From positions 1 through 55,753 of the forward strand of contig CALBLK010000012.1 of NCBI GenBank assembly GCA_937895845.1: DNA of 55,753 nt, given 5' to 3'. The translations under genes and the position numbers were made by a program. Below the pieces are notes generated by a model. The model was not told the DNA's origin and made no database searches. It saw only the letters and a list, made by a program, of their open reading frames with translations. This document shows positions 27,576 to 36,000 of this stretch, one piece after another (the first letter of the stretch is position 1; each line of letters begins with the position of its first letter). The DNA is from an uncultured Prevotella sp. Lineage in GTDB: Bacteria > Bacteroidota > Bacteroidia > Bacteroidales > Bacteroidaceae.

Positions 27576-28162
27576 CTGTTCAGCTGTTCCCATGCCTCTA
27601 TTTTGTCCTTGTTCTGCAAGAGATAGTCAATGTCGTCAAGCCCGTTCATCAGGCAGTGCTTTTTGTATCCGTTAATCTCGAAGCGCTCGCTCCTGCCCGT
27701 AGCCCTGTTGGTCACCGTCTGGCTGGGGAGGTCAACCGTAACCAGAGTCTTGGGACTGCTGGCTATGCTGTCGAACAGTTCCGCAAGGAACGCCTCGGAC
27801 ACGACAACCGGCAGCACGAAGTTGTTCAGCTCGTTGTTTTTGTGAATGTCGGCAAAGAAGCTGCTGACAACCACCCTGAAGCCATAGCCGGCGATGGCCC
27901 ATGCCGCGTGCTCGCGGCTTGAGCCGGACCCAAAATTCTTGCCGGCCACAAGGATGCAGCCGCCGTATTTGGGGTCGTTTAGCACGAAGTCCTCTCTGGG
28001 AGAGCCGTCTTTGTTGTACCTCCAGTCGCGGAAAAGGTTGTCACCAAACCCGGCCTTGTCTGTGGCCTTGAGGAAGCGGGCCGGGATAATCTGGTCGGTA
28101 TCCACATTCTCCAGGGGCAACGGCACGCAGGTGCTGGTGACGGTATCAAATTTCTGTTTCAT
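27572..28162 (-). CDS. leuD: 3-isopropylmalate dehydratase small subunit
   Basis: LeuD is the swivelling small subunit that completes the LeuC active site. The 196 residues include PLPLENVDTDQIIPARFLKA and the GKNFGSGSSREHAAWAIAGY loop, both diagnostic. Four-base overlap with the following synthase gene. Confidence 0.97.
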   Translation of the reverse strand: MKQKFDTVTSTCVPLPLENVDTDQIIPARFLKATDKAGFGDNLFRDWRYNKDGSPREDFVLNDPKYGGCILVAGKNFGSGSSREHAAWAIAGYGFRVVVSSFFADIHKNNELNNFVLPVVVSEAFLAELFDSIASSPKTLVTVDLPSQTVTNRATGRSERFEINGYKKHCLMNGLDDIDYLLQNKDKIEAWEQLNR

Positions 28163-28192
28163 GTATTTACTGATGTTGGTTGGATGTGAGGG

Positions 28193-29584
28193 TCACAGCG
28201 TTCTCGGGTCGGCAATGGTGCCGGTCACTGCCGCAGCGGCAGCCACCAGCGGGCTGGCGAGGATGGTGCGGGCCCCGGGGCCCTGCCGGCCTTCGAAGTT
28301 GCGGTTGCTCGTTGACACGGCATATTTGCCAGCAGGAATCTTGTCGTCGTTCATCGCCAGACAGGCGGAGCACCCCGGCTGGCGGATGGCGAAGCCCGCC
28401 TGCTCGAGAACGAGGTCGAGACCCTCCTCGCGGATCTGCCGGTCGACAGCCCATGAGCCTGGCACCAGCCATGCCACCACGCCATCGGCCTTCCTTCGGC
28501 CCCGCACCACAGAAGCGAAGGCGCGGAAGTCCTCGATGCGGCCATTGGTGCAGGCGCCAAGAAACACATAGTCAACCGGGTGGCCCAGCAGGCGCTCTCC
28601 GGGGCTGAAGCCCATGTAGCCGAGCGACTTGAGAAAAGAGGCCTTGCCAGCCTCATCCACTGTGTCAAGCGTGGGGATGCGCTCGGTTATGCCAATGCCC
28701 ATCCCCGGATTGGTGCCGTAAGTGATGCGAGGCTCTATGTCGGCCCCGTCAAAGTGCAATTCCCTGTCGAACACGGCATCGTCACCGCTTCTGAGCTCTT
28801 TCCAGCAGGCTACCGCCTTGTCCCACGCCTCCCCCTTGGGAGCATACTCACGGCCTTTCAGATAGGCAAACGTGGTTTCGTCGGGGGCCACAAAGCCGCC
28901 CCGCGCGCCCATCTCTATTGACAGGTTGCAGAGCGTGAGCCGCCCCTCCATGGACATGTTGCGGACAACATCGCCCGCATACTCGATGAAATAGCCTGTG
29001 CCTCCCGAGGTGGTGAGCCGGGCCATGAGATAGAGCGCCACATCCTTGGCCGTGACGCCCCGGCCCAGCTGCCCGTCAATGCTGATGCGCATGGACTTGG
29101 GCTTCTGCTGGAGTATGCACTGCGAAGCCATCACCATTTCGACCTCGCTGGTGCCGATGCCAAAGGCCACAGCCCCCACCGCGCCGTGGGTGGAGGTATG
29201 GGAGTCGCCGCAGACAATGGTCATCCCCGGCAGCGAGAGCCCTTTCTCGGGGCCCACCACATGGATGATGCCATTGTCCTTGCTCATCATGCCATAGTGC
29301 GTCAGGCCGAACTCGCGGGCATTGGCGGCCAGCGTGTCCACCTGGCGGCGCGACACGGGGTCGCCGATGGGCTTGTCCTGGTCGTGGGTCGGGGTGTTGT
29401 GGTCGGGCATGCAGAAAATCTGCCTGGGCCGAAAGCACTTCAGCCCCCTGCGGCGCATGCCGTCAAAGGCCTGTGGCGAGGTGACCTCGTGGCAGTAGAG
29501 CCTGTCAATATACAGCTGTGTGGGACCGTCGCACACGCGCTGGACGACATGCCTGTCCCAAATCTTGTCAAATAATGTGTTCAT
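28193..29584 (-). CDS. leuC: 3-isopropylmalate dehydratase large subunit
   Basis: LeuC is an aconitase-type Fe-S enzyme that isomerises 2- to 3-isopropylmalate. The 463 residues include VCGDSHTSTHGAVGAVAFGI, the cluster Cys in FLGACTNGRIEDFRAFA, and the pair in EQAGFAIRQPGCSACLAMND. The remaining block STSNRNFEGRQGPGARTILA is also canonical. It lies 14 bases after leuA. Confidence 0.98.
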   Translation of the reverse strand: MNTLFDKIWDRHVVQRVCDGPTQLYIDRLYCHEVTSPQAFDGMRRRGLKCFRPRQIFCMPDHNTPTHDQDKPIGDPVSRRQVDTLAANAREFGLTHYGMMSKDNGIIHVVGPEKGLSLPGMTIVCGDSHTSTHGAVGAVAFGIGTSEVEMVMASQCILQQKPKSMRISIDGQLGRGVTAKDVALYLMARLTTSGGTGYFIEYAGDVVRNMSMEGRLTLCNLSIEMGARGGFVAPDETTFAYLKGREYAPKGEAWDKAVACWKELRSGDDAVFDRELHFDGADIEPRITYGTNPGMGIGITERIPTLDTVDEAGKASFLKSLGYMGFSPGERLLGHPVDYVFLGACTNGRIEDFRAFASVVRGRRKADGVVAWLVPGSWAVDRQIREEGLDLVLEQAGFAIRQPGCSACLAMNDDKIPAGKYAVSTSNRNFEGRQGPGARTILASPLVAAAAAVTGTIADPRTL

Positions 29585-29598
29585 TCCTGACTGCCGCT

Positions 29599-31110
29599 TT
29601 ACTGTTTGGAAACTGTCTTGAACTTGTTGATACAGTCGATGTAGGCCTCGACAGAGGCTGTCACGATATCGGTGTTGGCTCCAAAGCCATAGTAGACATT
29701 GCCATTGTATTCCACCTGCATGTGCACCTTGCCCACGTCGTCAGAGCCCTTGCTGATGGCCTGGATGGTAAATTCCTTGAGCACCATGTGCTTCCGGATG
29801 ATTTTCTTGAGCGCGCTGATGGCTGCGTCAACGGGACCGTTGCCCGAAGAAGCCTCCTCAAACTTCTGCCCCGAGATGTCAAGGCCGATGCTGGCCACAC
29901 TCTTCACACCCTTGCCTGTGGTAACCTGGAGGAAGTCGAGCTTCACCGCATGGGCCTCGGCTGTGTCGGCGCCAGCCAGCATCAGGATGTCGTCGTCGTT
30001 AACCTCTTTCTTTTGGTCGGCCAACTTGAGGAATTTCTGGTAAACCCTGTCAACAAGCTCCTCGCTCTCAATGTTGACTCCAAGCACCCCGAGACGGTAT
30101 TTCAAGGCCGCGCGGCCCGACCGCGCAGTGAGCACAATGGAGTTGTCGTCAAGGCCGACATCCCTGGGGTCTATAATCTCATAGGTGGCCACATTCTTCA
30201 GCACGCCATCCTGGTGGATGCCGCTCGAATGGGCAAAGGCGTTGCGCCCCACGATGGCCTTGTTGGGCTGCACGGGCATGTTCATCAGGCTTGACACCAT
30301 CCTGCTGGTGGGATAAATCTTTGACGTGTTGATGTTGGTGTCTATGCCCAGGTGCTTGTGACACTTGAGAATCATGGCAATCTCCTCAAGCGAGGTGTTT
30401 CCGGCGCGCTCGCCAATGCCGTTGACCGTCACCTCGACCTGGCGCGCCCCGTTGAGCACGCCCGAGAGGGTGTTGGCCGTGGCCATGCCAAGGTCGTTGT
30501 GGCAGTGGGTGGAGATGACGGCCTTGTCAATGCCGTCGACATGCTCTGCGAGGTACTTTATCTTGGCGCCGTATTCCGACGGGAGACAGTAGCCCGTGGT
30601 GTCGGGGATGTTGACCACGCGGGCCCCGGCCTTGATGACAGCCTCGACCACACGGGCCAGGTATTCGTTGTCCGTGCGTCCGGCATCCTCAGCATAGAAC
30701 TCCACCTCCTCTACATAGCGGCGCGCATACTTCACCGCTGCGACTGCACGCTCGATGATTTCCTCGCGGTTGCTGTTGAACTTATAGCGGATATGGGGGT
30801 CGCTGGTGCCTATGCCGGTGTGAATACGCTTGTGCTTGGCGTACTTCAGCGATTCGGCTGCCACGTCAATGTCTTTCTCGACGGCACGGGTCAGCGCACA
30901 GATGGTGGGCCAGGTGACGGCCTTGGATATTTCAATCACGGAGTTGAAGTCGCCGGGACTTGATATGGGAAAGCCGGCCTCGATCACATCCACGCCCAGC
31001 TGTTCAAGCTGCCTGGCCACCTGAATCTTCTCGACGGTGTTCAGCTGGCAGCCCGGCACCTGCTCGCCGTCACGCAGCGTTGTGTCAAAAATAAATAATC
31101 TGTCACTCAT
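29599..31110 (-). CDS. leuA: 2-isopropylmalate synthase
   Basis: LeuA condenses 2-oxoisovalerate with acetyl-CoA, the committed step to leucine. The 503 residues show FIFDTTLRDGEQVPGCQLNT, the HCHNDLGMATANTL metal block, VTVNGIGERAGNTSLEE, and the C-terminal regulatory domain (residues about 390-500) that binds leucine. It is the first structural gene of the operon, behind a leader peptide and attenuator. Confidence 0.98.
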   Translation of the reverse strand: MSDRLFIFDTTLRDGEQVPGCQLNTVEKIQVARQLEQLGVDVIEAGFPISSPGDFNSVIEISKAVTWPTICALTRAVEKDIDVAAESLKYAKHKRIHTGIGTSDPHIRYKFNSNREEIIERAVAAVKYARRYVEEVEFYAEDAGRTDNEYLARVVEAVIKAGARVVNIPDTTGYCLPSEYGAKIKYLAEHVDGIDKAVISTHCHNDLGMATANTLSGVLNGARQVEVTVNGIGERAGNTSLEEIAMILKCHKHLGIDTNINTSKIYPTSRMVSSLMNMPVQPNKAIVGRNAFAHSSGIHQDGVLKNVATYEIIDPRDVGLDDNSIVLTARSGRAALKYRLGVLGVNIESEELVDRVYQKFLKLADQKKEVNDDDILMLAGADTAEAHAVKLDFLQVTTGKGVKSVASIGLDISGQKFEEASSGNGPVDAAISALKKIIRKHMVLKEFTIQAISKGSDDVGKVHMQVEYNGNVYYGFGANTDIVTASVEAYIDCINKFKTVSKQ

Positions 31111-31139
31111 AGTTCGTATCTTCTTTTTGTTCTCACCTT

Positions 31140-31177
31140 AAAAAAAGACCTTTCTCACAACGGAAGTGAGAAAGGCC
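31140..31177 (-). terminator. Attenuator hairpin in the leu operon leader
   Basis: On the minus strand GGCCTTTCTCAC (31166-31177) pairs with GTGAGAAAGGTC (31147-31158), one wobble, around a 7-base loop, followed by seven T (31140-31146). It lies 23 bases after the leader peptide stop and 30 bases before leuA. The sequence CACTTCCG spanning its loop and 5' arm (31161-31168) is exactly complementary to CGGAAGTG (minus strand, 31217-31224) inside the leader peptide gene. The two pairings exclude each other, giving a terminator/antiterminator switch. Confidence 0.75.
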
Positions 31178-31199
31178 CGATGTCATGCCACTGCCTGGA

Positions 31200-31283
31200 C
31201 TACACATATACCTTGCCACTTCCGCCCGCACTGCGCAGTCGGATAATATCCATTAAGATGTGTAGCAGACAAAAACTGTTCAT
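31200..31283 (-). CDS. Leu operon leader peptide, 27 residues
   Basis: This short frame starts at ATG 31283 behind a purine-rich AAGAAGAAAG and ends with TAG at 31200. It begins MNSFCLLHILMDIIRLRS and ends SGKVYV. It has four Leu (positions 6, 7, 10, 16), three Ile (9, 13, 14) and two Val (25, 27) in 27 codons, placed just upstream of a terminator hairpin in front of leuA. I infer that ribosome stalling at these codons when leucine or isoleucine is scarce frees CGGAAGTG (codons 20-23) to pair with the terminator arm and allow read-through. The frame itself is seen directly; translation is not proven. Confidence 0.7.
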   Translation of the reverse strand: MNSFCLLHILMDIIRLRSAGGSGKVYV

Positions 31284-31330
31284 ACGCTTTCTTCTTGCAT
31301 TTCACAATAGCCGGCAACCAGGTTCCTGCA

Positions 31331-31521
31331 CCCCCGCGGCGCAAAAAGGGCCGGATGGCTTGACGAAACGGTGCGTTTCACGCTGCGATATGGGCCGTTT
31401 GACGCGACAGAACGGCCCGTTTCACGCGGCCGTATGGGCCATTTGGCGAGCCAGAAGCGGCCGTTTGGCAACCCCTCTCCGCTTTTTTCCCTAAAAGGGC
31501 CGTTCCGACACACATCGGGCC
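31331..31521 (+). repeat. 22-base imperfect tandem repeat array A
   Basis: Four clear units lie head to tail at 31375-31396, 31397-31418, 31419-31440 and 31441-31462, each 22 bases. Each starts GTTT (one ATTT), has GC near positions 8-9 and ends in a GGCC/GCCC block. More degenerate units extend to about 31331 and 31521. Unit junctions form near-palindromes such as GAACGGCCCGTTT. The array lies between the leu promoter and the leader peptide gene, so it would be transcribed. The same 22-base unit forms the array at 49035-49188. Because 22 is not a multiple of 3, open frames across it are not taken as genes. Confidence 0.7.
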
Positions 31522-31574
31522 AGCTCTTGTCTCGGCCCGACAACCGTCCCGGGGCCTATTGCCGTTTGCGCCGA

Positions 31575-31606
31575 CAAAGGTAACACAATATTTTCACACA
31601 CACAAA
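31575..31606 (-). promoter_or_regulatory. Promoter of the leu operon
   Basis: On the minus strand TTTG (31603-31606), 20 bases, TACCTTTG (31575-31582): a full match to TTTG / TAnnTTTG. Transcription from about 31568 gives a leader of roughly 460 bases before leuA, holding repeat array A, the leader peptide and the attenuator. The remaining bases to 31688 show no gene. Confidence 0.65.
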
Positions 31607-31688
31607 CAGACTGGTAGTTTTTTAACAAAAAAAGTAACAGAATAATAATTTATGCGATTCTAATACGTCTATTCCGCACATGCACACA

Positions 31689-32300
31689 CTACATCAGGAA
31701 CACATAGCGGAAAGATTCAACCAACTGCCTGGCAATGACATACAGCAGCAGCAAGGGGCAGCAACGGCGAAGCCCCCACAACAAGGCCGCATAGGCCTGC
31801 CGCTGGCTGGCGATACGGCCGCTGGTGACACCAAAAGCAATGGCGGCGGCAACAAGGGTGAAGACCGCAAGCGGAAGCAAGGCACGGCTGAAAGGCGACG
31901 GCCACCAGCCGCCAGTGACACCAAGCATCTGGGAGGGGGTGCCGCCCAACAGGAAGAAGCAGAGCCACACCGCCACAGCCGACAAGACGGACAGCCGCAA
32001 GGACACCCTGTCGCGATAGGACAGCGCGCCGACAGAACGCAATGCGCCCCACAGTCCGCTGCGGACGACCGCACCGGCCCCCACCGGCAGCAGCAAGAGC
32101 GCGCCGAACAGCGGAGTGAAAAGGCGCGACGTCCACCCCCCAAGCAACCACCTGAGCCCCTCGCCTCCGAGCAGGCTGTTGATGCCGCTCTGCGGAAGCC
32201 ACGCCGCAAGCAGCCACGACAGGGGAAGCAAGGCCAGCTGCAGAGCCACAAGCAGGGAGAGCAGAGAAAAGGACACGCCCCTCACCACACTACGCTTCAT
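31689..32300 (-). CDS. Small multi-pass membrane protein, faintly AbgT-like
   Basis: The 203-residue product has about six hydrophobic segments, beginning RGVSFSLLSLLVALQLALLP. A GALLLLPVGAGAVVRSGLWG stretch recalls the 'AEKSGL' region of AbgT-type p-aminobenzoyl-glutamate transporters, but the protein is less than half the size of that family. The start at MKRSVVRG is chosen because it overlaps the response regulator stop by 11 bases and avoids a soluble N-terminal extension. It is probably co-transcribed with the sensor and regulator genes. Function unknown. Confidence 0.6.
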   Translation of the reverse strand: MKRSVVRGVSFSLLSLLVALQLALLPLSWLLAAWLPQSGINSLLGGEGLRWLLGGWTSRLFTPLFGALLLLPVGAGAVVRSGLWGALRSVGALSYRDRVSLRLSVLSAVAVWLCFFLLGGTPSQMLGVTGGWWPSPFSRALLPLAVFTLVAAAIAFGVTSGRIASQRQAYAALLWGLRRCCPLLLLYVIARQLVESFRYVFLM

Positions 32301-33015
32301 CCGGCCGGAGATTATCAATGTCAAGAATACGCAGTTCCAAGGCTCTGACAACAAGCCGCGTGGCATTGACACCAACTCCGCCGTTGCCATGCGGAAAGAG
32401 TTTCTGGACCAACTCATTCTGGCGCTTCTCCAAACTCTTCACGCCAAAAGGCATTCCGCGGAGGCTGGCGATTTGCTCCTTGGTGTAGCCCAAGGCAAGA
32501 TGGCGGAGGAAACGCTCGTCATACTCGTCAATCTCATAGTCAACCAGCGCGTCCTGGCGCTGCATCTGGACACGGACCGCCTTTTTAAAGCGCTCCACAA
32601 TCTGTTGCAAGATAGGCTGGTTGAACACCAGCCGCTTGCCTTCCATCACACTGGCCACGTCACCCCGGGTCAGCAGCTCGCCACTTTTCAGAATGATTCC
32701 GTCGGCACCGGCATCAAGCACATCGACCCAGAGTTTCTCGTTGAGAATCTCGCCTGTGAATATCAGCACCTTGACACTGGGATAGCTATCCTTGGTTTGC
32801 CGGCATATCTCTACCCCTACCGTGGTCGAGCCTCCCAGCCCGAGGTCAAGCAGGACGAGCTGTGGCAACTCCCGCTTGATCAGTTTCCAATAGGCTGTCT
32901 CGCTGTCGGCTGTGCCTATGAGCTGTGCCTCGGGGATGTCGGTCTTCAAAATGCCTTCGGTTCCACGCAACTCCAGTGGGACATCCTCCACTATGATAAC
33001 TTTAAATGGTTCCAT
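32290..33015 (-). CDS. Response regulator with C-terminal HTH
   Basis: The 241 residues have a receiver domain: acidic pair Glu10/Asp11 in IIVEDVPLEL, phospho-acceptor Asp57 in LVLLDLGLGG, Thr in VLIFTGEI and Lys in GIILKSGE. A linker follows, then a C-terminal helix-turn-helix (FLRHLALGYTKEQIASLRGM to ELVQKLF) of the LuxR/NarL kind. It lies 12 bases after the large sensor gene and is its likely partner. Regulated genes are unknown; the overlapping membrane protein gene is one candidate. Confidence 0.88.
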   Translation of the reverse strand: MEPFKVIIVEDVPLELRGTEGILKTDIPEAQLIGTADSETAYWKLIKRELPQLVLLDLGLGGSTTVGVEICRQTKDSYPSVKVLIFTGEILNEKLWVDVLDAGADGIILKSGELLTRGDVASVMEGKRLVFNQPILQQIVERFKKAVRVQMQRQDALVDYEIDEYDERFLRHLALGYTKEQIASLRGMPFGVKSLEKRQNELVQKLFPHGNGGVGVNATRLVVRALELRILDIDNLRPDEA

Positions 33016-33027
33016 ATATTTTTCATT

Positions 33028-36000
33028 CTATTGACTGTCGTTTAATGTTTGCGGCCGCGCCGCCCTTGCCCTGGGGAGGATTACCCGAATATGCAGCAAA
33101 CGGTCAGGGGCCGCCTCTGCACTGATGCCGCACCCCCTGCGATGGGTTAGCTCCGAATGGTCGCGAACGATCTGACGGCACAGCACGTACGGTATCTGCT
33201 CCGCTGCGGGTTCGGTGAAGGCGGTCGGAGAAAACGCCTTGAAAGCCGGTGCGCTCACGTCGAAGAGAAGATAGTCGGCTCCTTTGACGGCCACCGACAC
33301 GCCACAGTCGCCCCCGGCCTGCGCACGGAGCAGGGCGAACAGGCGGACAAGCAGCAACCTGTTGCCCAGCAGCTGCAGTCCGGCCTCTGCGGCACGGGCC
33401 GCCGGCGCAACGTCGGCTACGTTGACAACTGTGACCGGAATATGACAGAGTTCCTGCTGGCGCACGCACTGGCGGATAAAGATGGCGTAGAGTTCGCGAT
33501 AATAGCGCACCGTCTGCCGCAGTTCCTCCACATCTCCGTGAACAAGGGAGAGGATGCGGCTGGGATAATACATCGTTTCGTGCTTGAGAGACGACAAGCT
33601 GTTGTCGAGCACCGAATTGGCCACATGAAGAGCTGCCGCCTCCTGTTCAGTCTTCCGCAACTGGTCTGTCGCCAGTTCCATATTGACTGTCTGGCTGCGC
33701 CTGCGCTCGATTTCCTCGTCAAGGGCCCGGATGACTGTGTCCACCACACGCCTCAGTTCCTTGGGAAAGTTCTCCTGGCCAAGGCTGGCCACTCTGTCTC
33801 GCTTCTCCTCCGTAGGCAGATTCGAGGCAAGTGTGTCACAGACCCCTTTCACCTTGTCCACGCAGAAACGGTAATAGAGCCGGTGGCGGTAATAAAGAAT
33901 GTAATAGGCTGGAACAATGGACAGCAGCAGAAGCAGCAGCAGGATGACCGCCACGGTCTTGTCGGTCTCTGACTGCTGCATCATCCTGCAATAAGCCGGC
34001 AGCGTGTGGTCGGCCGACATCTCCTTGTACAGCCGCGTGTAGGCGGTATTGTTGTCATCATACAACTGCCACCGGTGCAGGGCCAAGGCAGCGACGGCGG
34101 TCTCGTTACGAATGTCAAGGATGGTATGATAGTCAACGGGCAGACTGTCCCGGTACCATTCAATCTCTGCCGCCGGTGTGGCATGGCCTGCCGCGAGGGT
34201 CATCAGCCTGCGGCCGCCGGGGCGAATGGCACGGTAATGGCTGTTCAGGTATAGCAGGCAAGAGTCTGCGAAAGCCAGCGTTCTGGCGAAAGTCCCATCG
34301 ATGTTGGAAAAATAGGCGCTGTCGGCAAATGCCTTGGCTTTCGACTGGCTATCCGCAAGCGGGGGCAAGGGGGTGGCTGAACGGGCTGCACCATTGGTGT
34401 GGATGCCAAGAAGCAGACTGGCAACAAGGACGGTGCGCACCACTCCCGGCGGCAGACGGAAGTAGACACGGCTTCCCTTGCCCGGCTTGCTGTCCACACC
34501 AAAAAGGCACACGCTGAACAGCTTGCTTGTCTTTTTGTATTTCTCAATGATACCCCTGCAATTAGCCAGGCCAAAGCCATGCCCGCTGGCAGACTTCTGA
34601 CTGGAGAAGCCCGGGCCGGTGTCGGAAACGGAAATCTCGACATAGTCGTCGGCTGTCCGCGCACTGAGTGTCACCAAGCCTCCACGCGGGGTGAATTTTC
34701 GGGCATTGTCTGCCAAGGTGTTCAGCATAAACAGTGTGAGCACGCGGTCGGCTTTCACCACAGCCTCTGTCGGCTGCACATCGAAACGCACGCCGCGGAA
34801 CGAGAAAGCCATCCGCCCGCGCGCCACAATATCAAAAAGCTGCTGCAGCCGGAAGCTCCCGACACGAAGGGTCAGCTGCCCCTGCCGCAACTTTATCCAC
34901 TGGGTAAGCGTGTCATTGCGCTCGTTGATATTCTGGGCCAGCTGGGCGATGTAATCCAGGCGCTGCTCACGGACAGGCTGCGCCTCTTTCCTGGTGGCAA
35001 GCAGCTCCACCTCGTTGAGCATGCGGTCAATCAACGGGACAACAGAGATGGCCAACGACAGCTTGGCACGCTGCTCAAGATTACGGTACTCGCCTGCCTC
35101 TACCTTGGAGCGGCACACGGCCTGCTCCTCGGCCAGCCGCTCCTCGCGCTCCTGACTCTCGGCAAAACGGCGCGCAGCCTGCTCACGCCACTGCTCAAGT
35201 GGCTGCAACAGAAGGTCGATCGGATAGCGCCGGTTGCGGCGCCTATGCAGGAAATGGAAGAGCCACAACATGAAGACAAGGGCCACGATTGAGACTGCCA
35301 CAGCGGCAAGCATCACATTCAGCTGGGAAGAGCTGGCCTCAAGTCGGGACGCGCGAGCTTCCAGATAGCGGTCCTGACGGGTCTGCTCCTGCAAGTCAAG
35401 GTAGCGGTTGCGGTAAGCGTCGCTATCTGGTTTGCGGTCAAGGGCCGAATAGGCCACACACAGCTGCTCGCAAATGCTCGCGACAAGGTCGGGGGCCTGG
35501 TTGATGCGCCCGTCGGCAAGGGCAGAGTCGAGGCTGGCCAAGGCGGACACATAGTCACCCTCTGACATCTGGCAGGTGGCAAGGGTGCGCCAGGCGCCTG
35601 CCAGTTGGTAAACGTCACCATACTGCCGGAAGAGCGACAGTGCCTTACGGGCTGCCAGGATGGCTGTAGGCTCAGGCTGCGACTTGCGTGCGTGCAGCTT
35701 GCCGGTACAGACGGGCACCGTGGCCGGAAAACATACAGCTGTGTCAACAGCGCCTTTCTCAGCTATGGCTTCCAGGGCGTTGGCTTCAAAGAAGACATAG
35801 CCGCCACTGCGCGCTATGGAAAGGCAATGCGACAAATAGGCCAGTTCGTCGTTGCTGACTTCATCGGGGGATTTCCCCCGCAAGATTCCGCCTGCTCCGA
35901 CGTTGTACAGGTAGTTAAGATACTGTGCCGTGTCTTGAAGAATCTCCCCGTGAGGGTCAATCGCCAGCAAGGAAGCACGCGATTCTTGCTCAAGACCCAC

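Noticed and set aside
31331..31521. Possible CRISPR array
   Set aside because: Units are only 22 bases, directly abutting and degenerate, with no spacers of constant length and no cas genes nearby.
31280..31543. Open frames through repeat array A that would encode GPFR/TGRSV-rich peptides
   Set aside because: The 22-base period shifts frame in every unit, frames are open on both strands, and the strand is occupied by the leu leader; the peptides look like by-products of the repeat.
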